Origin: Micavibrio aeruginosavorus
GTDB lineage: Bacteria; Pseudomonadota; Alphaproteobacteria; Micavibrionales; Micavibrionaceae
DNA length: 64,000 nt
Direction of reading: 5' to 3'
Assembly: GCA_016432265.1 (NCBI GenBank)
Contig: CP066681.1
Span: 1,638,342-1,702,341, forward strand
Positions 17,809 through 27,020 of this stretch are shown here, piece by piece (the stretch's first letter is position 1; every line of letters begins with the position of its first letter). Under the pieces are notes generated by a model. The model saw nothing but the letters and a program-made list of their open reading frames with translations, was not told the DNA's origin and ran no database searches. The position numbers and the translations under genes were made by a program.

Positions 17809-18749
17809 TATGCCGCCACCGGGGTCATTAAAGGTTCGCCACTAAAATAGGCATGCAGGTTTTTTAAAACAAGCCGGCCCATCTTCGTTCTTGTTTCCAC
17901 TGTCGCCGTCCCCACATGGGGCAGCAAGACAACGTTATCCATGGTAAACAGCGCTTCTGGCACCTGCGGCTCGTTTTCGAACACATCAAGGCCAACCCCG
18001 GCAATATCCTGGTTGCGCAAAGCCACCAGCAGGGCTTCCTGATCCACCACGCTGCCGCGCGCGACATTGATCAGATATCCTTCCGGCCCCAAAGCTTTCA
18101 GAATATCGGCATTCACGAGATGACGGGTTTCAGCGCCGCCCGACACGGTTAATATCATAAAGTCGCTGTCTTTTGCCAGCTTGCCAAGGTCAGGATAGTA
18201 ACTATAAGAAAATTCAGGCTTTTCCTGACGACCGTAGTAGGCGATCTTCATATCGAAAGCGGCCGCGCGACGGACTACGGCCTGTCCGATCCGCCCCAAA
18301 CCGACAATCCCGGCCGTTTTGCCTGACAGGGACACGCCAAGGGGCATCGGCCCGTTCGCCCATTTTCCGACGCGAACATAGGCATCGCCCTCTACCACCC
18401 GCCGAGCACAACTCAAAAGCAGCGCCATAGCAATGTCGGCCGTATCGTTTGTGACCAGATCAGGGGTATTGGTGACAACGATTTGCCGTTCGCGGGCGGC
18501 TTCCAGATCGATATTGTCGACCCCCACTCCGAACTGGCAGATAATCTCGAGATTGGGCAGCGCCTCGATCAATTGCCGGTTCACGCGCCGGGTGAAGCTG
18601 GTCACAATCCCCACAATATCGTTACGGTATTGCTGCAATATCCCTTCCGGATCGTTCTCGCGCCCCAGCCGGATCACGCGGTAATCCGTCTCCAACTGCG
18701 CCAGTTCAGCAGGCATCAGGCCGCCGATATGAAGAATGGTACGCGTCAT
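17808..18749 (-). CDS. D-isomer 2-hydroxyacid dehydrogenase
   Basis: About 313 residues. It has the NAD-binding GLGRIGQAV motif and the catalytic trio of the family: Arg in NVARGSVVD, Glu in GLDVFENEP and His in LLPHVGT. The N-terminal domain includes the FGVGVDNID segment typical of glyoxylate/hydroxypyruvate reductases. The ATG at 18749 gives the normal N-terminus (MTRTILHIGG); a longer frame to 18848 would overlap miaB. The substrate is probably glyoxylate or hydroxypyruvate, inferred from family only. Confidence 0.9.
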   Translation of the reverse strand: MTRTILHIGGLMPAELAQLETDYRVIRLGRENDPEGILQQYRNDIVGIVTSFTRRVNRQLIEALPNLEIICQFGVGVDNIDLEAARERQIVVTNTPDLVTNDTADIAMALLLSCARRVVEGDAYVRVGKWANGPMPLGVSLSGKTAGIVGLGRIGQAVVRRAAAFDMKIAYYGRQEKPEFSYSYYPDLGKLAKDSDFMILTVSGGAETRHLVNADILKALGPEGYLINVARGSVVDQEALLVALRNQDIAGVGLDVFENEPQVPEALFTMDNVVLLPHVGTATVETRTKMGRLVLKNLHAYFSGEPLMTPVAA

Positions 18750-18832
18750 GTCTAAAGGGGCAATCCTTTGATGAAACTTGATTTTAACAGGATAAATGTG
18801 GTTTAAACGCACGTCAATCAAGGGACTGGCGC

Positions 18833-20170
18833 ATGAGCGGTAACGCACAGAAAAAACTGTATATCAAAACCTGGGGCTGCCAGATGAACGTCTATGACAG
18901 TCGCCGGATGGCCGATATTCTGGCGCCGCTCGGCTACAGGGAGTCCGATAGCCCTGAAGACGCCGATATGGTCATCCTCAACACTTGCCATATTCGTGAA
19001 AAAGCGACCGACAAGGTCTTCTCCGATCTGGGGCGCCTGAACAAGCACAAGCAAAAGAAAGAAAAGCGCGGTGAAAAAATGCTGATCGCCGTTGCCGGGT
19101 GCGTTGCGCAGGCCGAAGGCGATGTGATTATGGAGCGCGCGCAGTATGTCGACATGGTTTTCGGGCCGCAGACCTATCATGAACTGCCGGAAATGATCAT
19201 ACGCGCCACCGGCGAGCGCGTGGTCAATACAGATTTTGCCGTTGAATCGAAATTCGACTCCCTGCCGCAGGAACATGTGCCGCAGGGTGTCACAGCCTTC
19301 CTTTCGATTCAGGAAGGATGTGATAAATTCTGCACGTTCTGCGTCGTTCCTTATACGCGCGGCGCAGAGTATTCACGCCCGGTGCAGCAGATTATCGACG
19401 AAGCTCGCCGCCTGCGCGACAGTGGCGCCAAAGAGATAACCCTGCTTGGGCAAAATGTGAACGCCTATCACGGCATGGCGCCAAACGGACGCACGATGGG
19501 CTTGGCCGAATTGATTGCGGCCGTAGCCGAAGTCGAGGGCGTTGAACGCATCCGCTACATGACATCGCATCCCCGCGACATGGATCAGGATTTAATTGAT
19601 GCTCACGGCAACATACCCAAGCTTATGCCCTTCCTGCATTTGCCGGTTCAGCACGGAGCGGATGAAATCCTGAAGCAGATGAACCGCAAACACACAGCCG
19701 ATGATTACCGCGATATCATCTTGCGGCTAAAGAAAATCAGGCCTGACATCAACCTATCTTCGGATTTTATCGTCGGATTCCCCGGCGAAACCGATCGTCA
19801 CTTCGAAGAATTGATGCAACTGGTACGCGATATCGGCTTCGGTACATCCTATTCTTTCAAATACAGCCCCCGCCCCGGCACCCCGGCGGCCAATATGCAG
19901 AATATCGTCCCGGAAAAGATTAAGGACGACCGTCTGCAAACACTGCAAAATCTTCTTTTCAGCCAGCACCGTGAAATCAATGAAACCTTTGTTGGAAAAG
20001 CCGTAGAGGTGTTGACCGATGGCAAAGGCAACCGCCCCAGCCAACTGCACGGCCGCACGTCCCATAATCAGGCTATCCATGTCACCTGCGATCCAGCTCT
20101 GCTCGGCCAAATAGTGACGGCAAAGGTTACAAGCGCGTCCGCCACGGCTCTTACGGGTGAAATAATCTAG
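18833..20170 (+). CDS. miaB: tRNA-2-methylthio-N6-isopentenyladenosine37 synthase
   Basis: A 445-residue radical-SAM methylthiotransferase that modifies A37 of tRNAs reading UNN codons. The N-terminal cluster cysteines C16, C52 and C90 and the radical-SAM cluster C163, C167 and C170 (CDKFCTFC) are all present, followed by a C-terminal TRAM domain. It starts the miaB-phoH-ybeY-corC-lnt run typical of alphaproteobacteria. It is divergent from the dehydrogenase gene. Confidence 0.97.
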   Translation: MSGNAQKKLYIKTWGCQMNVYDSRRMADILAPLGYRESDSPEDADMVILNTCHIREKATDKVFSDLGRLNKHKQKKEKRGEKMLIAVAGCVAQAEGDVIMERAQYVDMVFGPQTYHELPEMIIRATGERVVNTDFAVESKFDSLPQEHVPQGVTAFLSIQEGCDKFCTFCVVPYTRGAEYSRPVQQIIDEARRLRDSGAKEITLLGQNVNAYHGMAPNGRTMGLAELIAAVAEVEGVERIRYMTSHPRDMDQDLIDAHGNIPKLMPFLHLPVQHGADEILKQMNRKHTADDYRDIILRLKKIRPDINLSSDFIVGFPGETDRHFEELMQLVRDIGFGTSYSFKYSPRPGTPAANMQNIVPEKIKDDRLQTLQNLLFSQHREINETFVGKAVEVLTDGKGNRPSQLHGRTSHNQAIHVTCDPALLGQIVTAKVTSASATALTGEII

Positions 20171-20184
20171 CCGCCTTCGCAAAT

Positions 20185-20214
20185 TTGACAACCGATCAAT
20201 CGGCCTGTTAGAGA
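20185..20214 (+). promoter_or_regulatory. Promoter with inverted repeat in its spacer
   Basis: TTGACA at 20185-20190 and TAGAGA at 20209-20214 with an 18-bp spacer. The spacer contains the perfect inverted repeat CCGAT-CA-ATCGG at 20192-20203, a plausible repressor site. It would drive the 20247 gene and perhaps phoH onward. Confidence 0.45.
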
Positions 20215-20246
20215 ATAGCCATAATCAATAAGCTGGAGGAGAAAAA

Positions 20247-20702
20247 ATGCGCCTGCTTGCACGCTTATGGGCCTTAAACGCGAAAGAACCCGCAACATCT
20301 CTTACAGTAGAAGAAGAACTTGAGCAGTTTGCGAATGATATCAGCGCCTTTTTCGATCTGCCTTGGGATGGCGTCAAAAGAGTGCAAGCCGCCACAGCAG
20401 ATACCAAGGAAAATCTGAAAACACTTCAGGATTATTCAAAGCGTCAGGATGAAGAACACACCACCTATTGCCGTGGGCTCCCCATCCCCCCGCTATACTA
20501 CTGGTCGTATCGCGTTGAACATACAGCGACAGCTATGCAACTGCTGGGCTATGGCGAAGATGTGATTAAAACACATAAAGCGCAGATCATACTTGCTCAC
20601 GCTCAGCACTTTCATCCCGATACTCGTAAAAAGGCGGCTGTACAATTACAACAAACCGCAGAGCAGCCTTCAAACTCGCTTCAACCCACTCCACCGGGAT
20701 AA
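20247..20702 (+). CDS. Unknown soluble protein
   Basis: A 151-residue protein, mostly helical, with no signal peptide or membrane helix. It is preceded by a strong GGAGGAG ribosome site. A central part reads RGLPIPPLYYWSYRVEHTATAMQLLGYG; the C-terminus is Gln/Pro rich. No family recognised. It interrupts the otherwise conserved miaB-phoH spacing and may be lineage-specific. Confidence 0.7.
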   Translation: MRLLARLWALNAKEPATSLTVEEELEQFANDISAFFDLPWDGVKRVQAATADTKENLKTLQDYSKRQDEEHTTYCRGLPIPPLYYWSYRVEHTATAMQLLGYGEDVIKTHKAQIILAHAQHFHPDTRKKAAVQLQQTAEQPSNSLQPTPPG

Positions 20703-20725
20703 TTCATTCAGATTCCTCTTGCTAC

Positions 20726-20747
20726 AAAGGGCCCTTAAGGGTCCTTT
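20726..20747 (+). terminator. Hairpin between the 20247 gene and phoH
   Basis: A 9-bp stem with one G-U pair (AAAGGGCCC with GGGTCCTTT) and a TTAA loop. The T-run is short, so it is a weak terminator or a processing/attenuation hairpin before phoH. Confidence 0.5.
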
Positions 20748-20840
20748 CCCTTGAAATTTAATTACAAAATTACCTATAAGTTTTTGTAAACCTTTTGTGA
20801 TAATATCTTCATATCAAAAGATTTTTCAAAGGAGAGCACC

Positions 20841-21854
20841 ATAGCCAAGCAATTTTCCCAAGAACGCCTTGCGTTTGAAGACAATCGCCTCGTGCCCATT
20901 TTGTACGGTGAACAAAACAGCCACCTCCACCTGATCGAAAACGCCTTTGATGTGGAAATCAGCAGCCGTGGCAACGAGGTTATGATCAGCGGCACACATA
21001 CGAATATCTTGCAAGCCCGTCACGTTCTTGAATTTCTGTGGTCAAAGATTCGCCAGGGGCATGAAGTTGACGCTCCTACGGTCGACGGCGCTATCCGTTT
21101 CCAGCAACAGCACAAACATACGAACAAGACCCCCGATCCCGAAGACAAGGAAAACCCCGCCGGGCTGCCGGCGTTCCATTCAAACGACGATGCTGCTGCT
21201 ATCATTACCAAGAAAAAGCGCATAGCGCCGCGCACGCCCAAACAGGCCGAATACATGGCAGCCATGAAAAAACACAAGATGGTTTTTGGTATCGGCCCCG
21301 CCGGCACCGGCAAAACCTATCTGGCTGTGGCCAAAGCCGTCGAAATGATGGAAGCCGGAAAAGTCGAACGCATCATTCTCTGCCGTCCGGCGGTGGAAGC
21401 CGGAGAGCGTCTGGGGTTCCTGCCCGGCGAACTCAAGGAAAAAATGGATCCCTACATGAGGCCGCTTTATGACGCGCTTTATGACACCATGCCAGGCGAC
21501 AAGGTACAAAAGAAAGTCCTGAGCGATGAAATCGAGATCGCGCCATTAGCCTTCATGCGCGGCCGGACGCTGAACAACGCCTTCATCATTCTGGACGAAG
21601 CCCAGAACACGACAACCCAGCAAATGCTGATGTTTTTGACTCGCATGGGCGAGAACTCCTACATGCTGATCACCGGAGACCCTTCGCAGATCGATCTGCC
21701 GCCGGGAATCCATTCCGGCTTGAAAGAAGCTTTGCACATTCTGGAACGCGAACCAGATATAGGTTTTGTGCATTTTACCGCGCAGGATGTCGTGCGGCAC
21801 AAGCTGGTGGCGCGGATTATACAGGCCTATGACCAGTTCCGGAAAAAGGACTAA
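20841..21854 (+). CDS. phoH: PhoH-family ATPase, apparent AUA start
   Basis: A PhoH-like P-loop ATPase of about 337 residues, linked in the family to RNA metabolism and encoded with YbeY. GPAGTGKTYLAVAKAV is the Walker A region, and FIILDEAQN is Walker B. Homology to PhoH N-termini (RLAFEDNRLVPILYGE) begins upstream of the first standard start, the GTG at 20892. The frame is open back to an ATA codon at 20841 that sits seven bases after a perfect AAGGAG. I therefore place the start at ATA, or the ATG has mutated. YbeY follows after 8 bp. Confidence 0.9.
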   Translation: MAKQFSQERLAFEDNRLVPILYGEQNSHLHLIENAFDVEISSRGNEVMISGTHTNILQARHVLEFLWSKIRQGHEVDAPTVDGAIRFQQQHKHTNKTPDPEDKENPAGLPAFHSNDDAAAIITKKKRIAPRTPKQAEYMAAMKKHKMVFGIGPAGTGKTYLAVAKAVEMMEAGKVERIILCRPAVEAGERLGFLPGELKEKMDPYMRPLYDALYDTMPGDKVQKKVLSDEIEIAPLAFMRGRTLNNAFIILDEAQNTTTQQMLMFLTRMGENSYMLITGDPSQIDLPPGIHSGLKEALHILEREPDIGFVHFTAQDVVRHKLVARIIQAYDQFRKKD

Positions 21855-21862
21855 GCTAACCC

Positions 21863-22399
21863 ATGCCCCGCCCCTCCCTTTACGTCGATATTGATCTGGT
21901 GGTCAATCACCCGGCATGGGAAGACACTGGGATAGATCTCAAATCTTTTGCAGACGAAGTCGTCGGGCTGACTCTGGCTATGGCCGACCTCCCCGAGGGT
22001 CTGTCGGAGCGAGGGCTGGAGATATGCGTGGTTCTGACCGATGATAGCGAGATTCACAGTCTGAACCGGGATTATCGCGGCATGGACAAGCCCACGAACG
22101 TCCTTTCCTTCGCCAATCTTGACTCCGACAGCGCCAACGAGGAACTGGCACAGGACGACATGCCCTTTTTCCTTGGCGACATCATCATCGCCTGGGAGAC
22201 TATGCAGCGTGAAGCCCTTGAACAACATAAGGAATTTCTTGCGCATCTGCGCCATATGATGGTACACGGGGCCTTGCATTTACTCGGTTACAATCATATG
22301 GACGATGAAGAGGCCTCCGAAATGGAAGGGCTTGAGATAAAGATTCTGGAAAAAATGAATGTTGAAAATCCATATGCAGAAGACCAATTTGTGGCATAA
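21863..22399 (+). CDS. ybeY: Endoribonuclease YbeY (rRNA maturation factor)
   Basis: A 178-residue zinc-dependent RNase that acts in 16S rRNA 3' end maturation and ribosome quality control. The zinc motif HGALHLLGYNH is intact, and MDKPTNVLSF is the other family mark. It is in the usual place between phoH and corC with gaps of only 8 bp on each side, so it is part of one operon. Confidence 0.95.
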   Translation: MPRPSLYVDIDLVVNHPAWEDTGIDLKSFADEVVGLTLAMADLPEGLSERGLEICVVLTDDSEIHSLNRDYRGMDKPTNVLSFANLDSDSANEELAQDDMPFFLGDIIIAWETMQREALEQHKEFLAHLRHMMVHGALHLLGYNHMDDEEASEMEGLEIKILEKMNVENPYAEDQFVA

Positions 22400-22407
22400 T
22401 TGACACC

Positions 22408-23367
22408 ATGCAAAAAGAAGCAACCATGACCAAGGATAGCAGCTCGGGATCGGTGACAGATTCCGAGCCTCCGCAACATCCTAACTCCACTCTTCAAACC
22501 CCGCAGGATGCCGGTTTTATTAGTTGGCTCAAAGGAGCCATCGGCCTGGAAAAGGCCAACGACGGCAACAGCCTCCGCGAAGTCTTTGAAGAATTCATTG
22601 AAGAAGCCGAACAGCGCACGGACACCAACGCGCAAGTAGGCCCGCATGAGCGGGCGCTAATCAGCAACGTTTTAAAACTACGCGATTTGACTGTCGTCGA
22701 CGTCATGATCCCGCGTGCGGACATTGTTGCGATTGACGTCAACACCTCTCAGGAAGACCTGCTGGCGTTGCTCTCGCAAAAACAATTCAGTCGCCTGCCC
22801 GTTTATCGGGATTCCCTGGACGATGTCTTGGGAACCATTCACATCAAAGATATTCTTGCCGTCCTTGCCAAAGGGCAACGCATAGACATTGCCTCCCTCG
22901 TGAGGGATATGCCGATTGTGTCCCCGGCCATGCACGTTCTTGACCTGATCCTGCTGATGCGCAACCGCCGCAAACACCTGGTTCTGGTTGTGGATGAATA
23001 TGGCGGCATCGACGGATTGGCGACGATTGGCGATGTGGTTGAAGCCATCGTCGGCGATATCGAAGACGAATACGATCAGGACGACGAGCCTGAATTAACC
23101 GTCAACAAGGACGGTAGCGTCATCGCCGACGGTCGTTATGACATCGACGAATTTCAGGAAAAATTCGGAAAAATTCTTGATGAAGAAGATGCTGACGACG
23201 TGGATACGCTGGGTGGAATGATCTTTGCCATCACCGGACGCATTCCGGCGCGCGGAGAAATCATCGCCCATGAAAGCGGTATTACCTTCGAGATCATCGA
23301 CGCCGACCCACGACGTGTAAACCGTCTGCTGATACGAAATCTCCCCTTGCAGAAAGCGGAAAATTAG
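22408..23367 (+). CDS. corC: CorC/HlyC-type CBS-domain protein
   Basis: A 319-residue protein with two CBS motifs at about 85-205 (VVDVMIPRADIVAI, then FSRLPVYRDSLDDVLG and later LVLVVDEYGGIDG) and a C-terminal CorC_HlyC domain near 225-305. There is no membrane domain, as in the short CorC. Members affect Mg2+/Co2+ efflux and often pair with lnt. Start may be 22408 or the in-frame ATG at 22426, which has a closer AAGAAG. Confidence 0.92.
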   Translation: MQKEATMTKDSSSGSVTDSEPPQHPNSTLQTPQDAGFISWLKGAIGLEKANDGNSLREVFEEFIEEAEQRTDTNAQVGPHERALISNVLKLRDLTVVDVMIPRADIVAIDVNTSQEDLLALLSQKQFSRLPVYRDSLDDVLGTIHIKDILAVLAKGQRIDIASLVRDMPIVSPAMHVLDLILLMRNRRKHLVLVVDEYGGIDGLATIGDVVEAIVGDIEDEYDQDDEPELTVNKDGSVIADGRYDIDEFQEKFGKILDEEDADDVDTLGGMIFAITGRIPARGEIIAHESGITFEIIDADPRRVNRLLIRNLPLQKAEN

Positions 23368-23381
23368 AGGAAAACCAAGCC

Positions 23382-24962
23382 ATGCCACTGGCTTGGTTCC
23401 TATCGCTTCCGGAAAAATTTTCCTGCTGGCCCCTAAAGCGGCGCGGCGCCTTCGTCTTTGCCGCCGGGGCCTTTTCCGTCCCCGCCCTGCCTCCTTATGG
23501 ATTGTGGCTTGTTCTGGCCATCACCCTCCCCCTTCTTTATGCGATACTTTCAACATCGCGTTCAGCGAAGACGGCCTTTCTTGAAGGGTGGCTATTCGCG
23601 TTTGGATATTTCGGGTTTGGCCTGATGTGGATCGGCAACGCCCTGCTGGTTGAAGGCAATCCCTTCTCCTGGGTTTGGCCACTGGCAATTGCCGGATTGC
23701 CAGCCCTGCTTGGCCTATTCTATGGCGTTATGGCGATGCTGCTACACCGCTTCCGCAAGCCCGGGACGTTATTATCCGGCTGGCTTGCCTTCGTTGGCGG
23801 CCTTGCCTTGACTGAATGGCTGCGGGGACATCTTTTTACGGGATTCCCATGGAACCTCTATGGCTATGCATGGAATAACACGGCTACGATAACCCAGTCG
23901 GTCTGGTTATTCGGCAGTTACGGACTCACACTGGTCACCATCTTCTGGGCTCTGCTTCCTTCTCTCCTGTGGTGTGGCGCCAAAAAGCAGCAAACAATGG
24001 CACTATGCCTGCTCGGCGGGCTCAGTTTTCTAGGTTTGCAAATATGGGGCTACGCCAGGCTATCCAACAACCCGATAGATCTGCGAAGCGATGTCGTCGT
24101 AAGGCTTGTGCAACCGAATATCCCTCAAGAAGACAAATGGGATAGCCGCAAAGCTAACGACAACGCGCGAAAGCTTTTGAGCCTGACAACCCCCGATGAA
24201 AGAGACGCAGGAACGACCACACTGATCATCTGGCCGGAAACCGCCGTTACTGAAACATTCCTGATGCACCCGAACGTAAAACCCGCCGTTCAGGAGATAT
24301 TGGAAACTTACAGGCATCCGGCTTTCCTTTTAACCGGTCTGCTGCGCCGCGAAATCGGCCCCGCGAACAATACCGAATATTATTATAACAGTTTGGCAAC
24401 CTATGACTCGGGGCTCAACCAGATAGCGCTTTACGACAAATTTCATCTTGTGCCCTTTGGCGAATACATTCCGCTCCAGAACCTGATCCCTCTTGACCCG
24501 TTTGTGAATTTCAGCGGCTTTGAAAGAGGAAAGGGCGCACAAACCCAGACGGTTAAAAAGGGCATTACAATCAGCCCCTTGGTTTGCTATGAAATTATCT
24601 TTCCGCATGCGGTTACAAACAATCAGCCACAACGCCCCGATCTCATCGTCAATGTAACCAATGACGCCTGGTACGGGGACAGCGCCGGCCCCCGGCAGCA
24701 TCTGGCTATGGCGCGCTTCCGCGCCATTGAAGAGGGCATAAGCGTAGCACGCGCGGCAAATACGGGAATATCGGGCCTGTTCGATCCGTATGGCCGCCTA
24801 CTCGCCGATATCGACCTCGGTGAAGCCGGAGCAAAAAATATCTCACTACCCCGTGCTTCAGAGCGCGGCCCCTACTCCGCCCTTGGGGATTGCCCTTTTG
24901 CAATCATGCTGGCCAGCCTCTTTGTAGGCGCCTATTTTTACAGCAGAAAGGGGAAACATTAG
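23382..24962 (+). CDS. lnt: Apolipoprotein N-acyltransferase
   Basis: A 526-residue inner-membrane enzyme that adds the third acyl chain to lipoproteins. About seven N-terminal membrane helices precede a nitrilase-like periplasmic domain. The catalytic triad is visible as E286 (WPETAV), K353 (YDKFHLVPFGEY) and C402 (LVCYEIIFP). A last helix lies at the C-terminus. It is the end of the miaB-lnt run. Confidence 0.96.
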   Translation: MPLAWFLSLPEKFSCWPLKRRGAFVFAAGAFSVPALPPYGLWLVLAITLPLLYAILSTSRSAKTAFLEGWLFAFGYFGFGLMWIGNALLVEGNPFSWVWPLAIAGLPALLGLFYGVMAMLLHRFRKPGTLLSGWLAFVGGLALTEWLRGHLFTGFPWNLYGYAWNNTATITQSVWLFGSYGLTLVTIFWALLPSLLWCGAKKQQTMALCLLGGLSFLGLQIWGYARLSNNPIDLRSDVVVRLVQPNIPQEDKWDSRKANDNARKLLSLTTPDERDAGTTTLIIWPETAVTETFLMHPNVKPAVQEILETYRHPAFLLTGLLRREIGPANNTEYYYNSLATYDSGLNQIALYDKFHLVPFGEYIPLQNLIPLDPFVNFSGFERGKGAQTQTVKKGITISPLVCYEIIFPHAVTNNQPQRPDLIVNVTNDAWYGDSAGPRQHLAMARFRAIEEGISVARAANTGISGLFDPYGRLLADIDLGEAGAKNISLPRASERGPYSALGDCPFAIMLASLFVGAYFYSRKGKH

Positions 24963-24989
24963 AAAAGTCTTTTGTAGAAAAACCAAAAG

Positions 24990-25007
24990 CCAATACTTAA
25001 GTATTGG
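24990..25007. promoter_or_regulatory. 18-bp perfect palindrome before the XRE gene
   Basis: CCAATACTTAAGTATTGG is a perfect 18-bp palindrome in the 176-bp gap between lnt and the XRE regulator, about 50 bp upstream of the -35 of the predicted promoter. It has no T-run, so it is more likely an operator than a terminator. Confidence 0.5.
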
Positions 25008-25038
25008 GTAGTCAGCTATAATAAAAAGAATATGTTAC

Positions 25039-25067
25039 TTGCATGTGCTCAAGCTGCAAGTTATGTA
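25039..25067 (+). promoter_or_regulatory. Promoter of the XRE regulator
   Basis: TTGCAT (25039-25044) and TATGTA (25062-25067) are 17 bp apart. The predicted start near 25074 leaves a 65-nt leader. Confidence 0.45.
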
Positions 25068-25138
25068 TACACGAACAAGAGTCGATATATGAATTGACTT
25101 TGGAATTGAAAATGTAACTTTTGCCGGATTTTAAATAG

Positions 25139-25648
25139 ATGCCACGTACAACTACTACTAACAAAACAAAAACAGTGAAAACAACAACCGCCGGGAAATC
25201 CAGAAAGCCCAGCCGTCCCAAAGGCGGCCCCAAGGCCATGGATGTTCATGTCGGAAATCGACTGCGTATGCGCCGTTCGATTATCGGCTGGAGTCAGGAA
25301 AAGCTGGCTGACTGCGTAGGATTAACCTTCCAGCAGGTTCAAAAGTATGAACGTGGCGCAAACCGCATCAGCGCCAGCCGTCTTTATGATTTCAGCCGCG
25401 TTCTTGATGTGCCTATTTCCTACTTCTTCGAACAATACAACGAGAAGCAGAAACCGGCGACGTTCAAATATGGTTTCGCCGACAGCGATCAGGATGAATT
25501 TCTGGATACCGGAAAATGGTACGACAAGGAAACACTTGAGTTGATTCGTATCTACTATTCGATTCAAGATCAAAAGCTGCGTCGCAACCTGGTCAAAGTC
25601 ATCCAGAATATGGCTGAAATGCAGGGCCTTGAAAAAAAAGAAAGGTGA
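25139..25648 (+). CDS. XRE-family (Cro/CI-type) transcriptional regulator
   Basis: A 169-residue regulator. Residues 38-93 form a helix-turn-helix: HVGNRLRMRRSIIGWSQEK then FQQVQKYERGANRIS and RLYDFSRVLDVPISYFF. This is the alphaproteobacterial subfamily commonly found next to metK. It has an unusual Thr/Lys-rich N-terminal tail (residues 1-34). A shorter start at the in-frame ATG 25238 would give the usual N-terminus. An 18-bp palindrome upstream may be its own operator. It has its own promoter and terminator, so it is a single-gene unit. Confidence 0.92.
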   Translation: MPRTTTTNKTKTVKTTTAGKSRKPSRPKGGPKAMDVHVGNRLRMRRSIIGWSQEKLADCVGLTFQQVQKYERGANRISASRLYDFSRVLDVPISYFFEQYNEKQKPATFKYGFADSDQDEFLDTGKWYDKETLELIRIYYSIQDQKLRRNLVKVIQNMAEMQGLEKKER

Positions 25649-25682
25649 TCTTTTAGCTCGCCGCCGACTTTTAAGTTATGCA

Positions 25683-25714
25683 CAAGGGAGTTTCATACTC
25701 CCTTGATTGCTTTT
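25683..25714 (+). terminator. Intrinsic terminator of the XRE gene
   Basis: A perfect 9-bp stem (CAAGGGAGT at 25683-25691 and its complement at 25697-25705) with a 5-nt loop, followed by a T-rich tail. It separates the regulator from metK. Confidence 0.8.
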
Positions 25715-25796
25715 GGGGCTGTGATAGCGTCAACCTTCACATATCGCTACGGAGAAGTCCCGGCAAAAAACTTACTAACCCAGAAGGCTACGCACC

Positions 25797-27020
25797 ATGA
25801 TGATCGGAAACAAGGCAATGAAAGCTGCAAACCAGCCGGCTGCACAGACGGCCCTTAAAGATTACCTTTTCACAAGCGAATCGGTGGGTGAAGGGCACCC
25901 CGACAAAGTCTGCGACCAGATTTCAGATGCGGTGCTTGACCATTATTTGACGCAAGACCCCTATGCGCGTGTCGCTTGCGAAACCGTGGCAACAACAAAC
26001 TATGTGGGGATATTCGGCGAAACGCGCGTACAAGGCAAACAAGTCAGTAAAGATGAGCTTATAGAAATCGCCCGACGCAAAATCCGTGAAATTGGATATG
26101 AGCAAGCTGATTTCCATTGGCAGAAGGTCAATGTCGATGTTCATATCCATCAGCAATCCGCAGACATCGCTGTTGGCGTTGATGCTGCAGGAAGCAAGGA
26201 TGAAGGCGCAGGAGATCAGGGAATCATGTTCGGATACGCCTGCCGCGAAACGGAGCATTTGATGCCTGCCCCCATCCACTTTGCCCACAGCATTTTGCGT
26301 TCGCTCTCCGAAGCCCGCCACTCCGGAGCCTTGCCCTATATCGAGCCAGACGCCAAATCGCAGGTTACGCTTGAATACCGCGACGGCAAGCCGGTACGCG
26401 CGACGTCCATCGTCGTATCGACCCAGCACAACGAAAAAGTATCGCAGAAAGATGTCCGTGAGATGGTGCGCCCTCATGTACTGGCCGTACTGCCGGAAGG
26501 CTGGATGTGCGACGAGTCTGAGTTTTACGTTAACCCAACGGGCCGTTTTGTTATCGGCGGGCCGGTCGGAGATACGGGCCTGACCGGACGCAAAATCATC
26601 GTCGACACCTATGGCGGCTCATGCCCACATGGCGGCGGCGCTTTTTCCGGCAAAGACCCCACTAAAGTTGATCGCTCGGCCGCCTACGCCGCCCGCTATG
26701 TTGCCAAAAACATTGTAGCCGCCGGTTATGCCGATCGCTGCACTGTCCAGCTTTCCTACGCGATTGGCGTCAGCAAGCCCTTATCCGTCTACGTCAATAC
26801 GCACGAAACCGGCACCGTACCCGAAAGCGAGATCATTCGCGCCATCGGCAAAACGATCGATCTCAGCCCGCGCGGCATTCGCGAGCACCTCAAGCTGAAT
26901 CGCCCGATCTATGCCCGCACCGCCGCCTACGGCCACTTTGGCCGGGCCCCGGATGCCGACGGCGGTTTCTCGTGGGAAAAACTGGATATTGCAGACTCGC
27001 TGCACAAGCTCCTTGGCTAA
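25797..27020 (+). CDS. metK: S-adenosylmethionine synthetase
   Basis: A 407-residue enzyme that makes SAM from methionine and ATP. Seen: [21 protein letters not shown] at the N-terminus (substrate binding), [35 protein letters not shown] and the C-terminal YGHFGR. AGAAGG precedes the ATG at 25797. There is a short N-terminal extension of about 20 residues. The 82-nt leader can form a TAGCG/CGCTA stem, but I could not match it to a known SAM riboswitch. trmB overlaps its end. Confidence 0.97.
   Translation: MMIGNKAMKAANQPAAQTALKDYLFTSESVGEGHPDKVCDQISDAVLDHYLTQDPYARVACETVATTNYVGIFGETRVQGKQVSKDELIEIARRKIREIGYEQADFHWQKVNVDVHIHQQSADIAVGVDAAGSKDEGAGDQGIMFGYACRETEHLMPAPIHFAHSILRSLSEARHSGALPYIEPDAKSQVTLEYRDGKPVRATSIVVSTQHNEKVSQKDVREMVRPHVLAVLPEGWMCDESEFYVNPTGRFVIGGPVGDTGLTGRKIIVDTYGGSCPHGGGAFSGKDPTKVDRSAAYAARYVAKNIVAAGYADRCTVQLSYAIGVSKPLSVYVNTHETGTVPESEIIRAIGKTIDLSPRGIREHLKLNRPIYARTAAYGHFGRAPDADGGFSWEKLDIADSLHKLLG

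Noticed and set aside
25715..25796. SAM riboswitch before metK
   Set aside because: I could find a TAGCG/CGCTA stem but no match to SAM-I, SAM-II, SAM-V or SAM/SAH conserved cores; a covariance-model scan would decide.
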